DNA of 7,142 bases, from contig JAJRUC010000488.1 in the NCBI GenBank assembly GCA_024278015.1, positions 1 through 7,142 of the forward strand. Direction: 5' to 3'. The notes under the pieces were generated by a model. It did no database searches and was not told the origin of the DNA. It saw only the letters and a program-made list of their open reading frames with translations. The position numbers and the translations under genes were made by a program. This stretch comes from Chloroflexota bacterium. GTDB lineage: Bacteria; Chloroflexota; Anaerolineae; 4572-78. This document shows, piece by piece, positions 6,082-7,142 of this stretch. Every line of letters begins with the position of its first letter. The first letter of the stretch is position 1.

Positions 6082-7095
6082 TTATGAATGTGATGGCGCG
6101 GCGGCGGTTGTCTGCCGGACAACCAGTTCAGTGGACAACAAGGCGCGAAGCTGCGTTTCGGTTGGATTTTTAATGACATTCAGCAACACTTCGGCGCCCA
6201 TAACGCCGGTTTCAAATAATTGCTGGCGGACGGTCGTCAAGCCGACCTGGCGGGCCACTTCAATATCATCAAACCCGATAACGGATAAATCTTCGGGAAC
6301 GCGCAACTTGTTATCTCTGGCGGCTTCCAAAGCGCCCAGGGCGATGGTATCGCTGAAGGCGAAGATGGCCGTGGGCGGGTCCGGCAGGGCGAGGACCGCA
6401 GTGGTCATTTGATATCCGGCTTCAACCGAGTGGTTGCCTTCGCGGTGATAGTCGGGCCTGAACGGCAGGTTGGCCTCACTCAAGGCCCGTCGATACCCGG
6501 TGTGGCGGTCCCGGCTTACGTTAAAGCCGATGGGGTCTTGCATGGGGTCGCCGATATAGGCAATTTTCCGGTGCCCCAGCCTGAGAAGATGGTTGGTGGC
6601 CTTGTAGCCCCCATCGACATTATCAATGTAGATGCAATTCAGGCGGGCGTTGCGGGAATCAATGAACACGGTGGGGATGTTGGCTTCAACAATGCGCCGG
6701 GTTTCAGATTCGGTGGTGGGGAAAGAGAAGATAATCAGGCCGTCAATGCGCCCGCGCCGGGGCACGTTCCGCAGGTGTTCGGTGCGTTGGGTGGGGGTTT
6801 CAATGCTGAAGAGGGTGAAATCGTAATCGCTGTTGGCAATGACAGACATCACCCCGCGCAACCGTTCCACGGCGGCGGGCCGGGTGAAGAAGGGAATAAT
6901 GGCGCCGATGGTGAAGGTTTTGCCGGAAGACAGCCGGCGCGCGGCGTGATGCGGGGTATAATCCAGCGCGGCAATGGCTTCCAGCACCCGTTGCCGGGTG
7001 GTCTGGTTTACGGCGCGGCTGTTGTTGATGACACTGGAAACCGTGCCGATACCAACCCCTGCCCTTTTGGCAACATCGTGAATAGTTGCTACCAG
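6082..7095 (-). CDS. LacI-family transcriptional repressor, probable CTG start
   Basis: A 337-aa protein if started at CTG 7093-7095, which matches the family's usual 330-345 aa. Residues 4-24 (TIHDVAKRAGVGIGTVSSVIN) are the LacI helix-turn-helix, and P48-HHAARRL is the hinge region. A periplasmic-binding-protein-like sensor fold begins at about residue 61, with the typical late motif VIGFDDIEVA. No ATG, GTG or TTG lies upstream in frame; the next such codon inside the gene is GTG 6985-6987 (residue 37), which would delete the HTH. GGAGG (7102-7106) sits 6 nt before the CTG, supporting that start; ATT at 7096-7098 is the other option. Its position ahead of the transporter genes suggests a sugar-responsive local repressor. 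Effector and operator are unknown. Confidence 0.88.
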   Translation of the reverse strand: MVATIHDVAKRAGVGIGTVSSVINNSRAVNQTTRQRVLEAIAALDYTPHHAARRLSSGKTFTIGAIIPFFTRPAAVERLRGVMSVIANSDYDFTLFSIETPTQRTEHLRNVPRRGRIDGLIIFSFPTTESETRRIVEANIPTVFIDSRNARLNCIYIDNVDGGYKATNHLLRLGHRKIAYIGDPMQDPIGFNVSRDRHTGYRRALSEANLPFRPDYHREGNHSVEAGYQMTTAVLALPDPPTAIFAFSDTIALGALEAARDNKLRVPEDLSVIGFDDIEVARQVGLTTVRQQLFETGVMGAEVLLNVIKNPTETQLRALLSTELVVRQTTAAAPSHS

Positions 7096-7114
7096 AATAC
7101 ACCTCCGGAGGGAT

Positions 7115-7129
7115 AACGGATGACCCGTT
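7115..7129. promoter_or_regulatory. Inverted repeat AACGG-N5-CCGTT upstream of the repressor
   Basis: Perfect 5-bp arms (7115-7119 and 7125-7129) lie 20 bp before the proposed start of the LacI-family gene, where an autoregulatory operator could lie. No second copy is visible upstream of the binding-protein gene, and LacI operators usually have a different, CG-centred symmetry, so this is tentative. Confidence 0.2.
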
Positions 7130-7142
7130 TCAGACCCGTATC

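Noticed and set aside
5997..6179. 60-aa - strand frame across the repressor 3' end
   Set aside because: It is mostly antiparallel-frame shadow of the repressor gene, with no own ribosome binding site and no family similarity.
6082..6987. Repressor starting at GTG 6985-6987
   Set aside because: This start removes the whole helix-turn-helix, which is clearly encoded upstream in the same frame and preceded by a GGAGG.

Overview
The window looks like a piece of a Chloroflexota chromosome, probably from the Anaerolineae or Caldilineae side. This is inferred from the style of the binding lipoprotein (an N-terminal Ala-Cys-Gly-Gly lipobox followed by a Pro/Thr/Glu/Gln-rich tether) and from the moderately high GC content. 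No rRNA or tRNA is present to confirm it. Only recognisable families occur here; I see no new defence, mobile or biosynthetic system.

Layout from left to right. Bases 1-180 are the last 59 codons of dnaK on the + strand, closed by a strong intrinsic terminator at 251-285. Converging on it from the - strand is a complete mgtE magnesium channel gene (284-1633). Bases 1634-2211 contain no convincing gene. They hold the mgtE leader, a 252-258 bp MITE-like element with perfect terminal inverted repeats flanked by TA (about 1778-2035), and a separate imperfect palindrome of about 97 bp (2064-2162) built from ACGGAT-type units.

Bases 2212-7095 form a - strand carbohydrate locus. In transcription order it has a LacI-family repressor (6082-7095), a sugar-binding lipoprotein like AglE (4528-5961), an AglF-like permease (4442-3327) and an AglG-like permease (3327-2212). 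This is the alpha-glucoside (maltose, trehalose or sucrose type) branch of the CUT1 ABC importers. No ATPase or glycosidase gene is visible, so the importer presumably borrows an MsmX/MalK-type ATPase encoded elsewhere. The repressor probably controls the locus in response to a sugar.

Two oddities in this locus deserve attention. The aglF gene is cut by one in-frame TAA, with the reading frame and family similarity continuing unchanged on the far side. The repressor has no ATG, GTG or TTG start that keeps its DNA-binding domain: its HTH is encoded, but the best start is a CTG placed 6 nt after a GGAGG. Each is explained by a single base change, so early gene decay, sequencing or assembly error, and genuine non-standard decoding are all possible.
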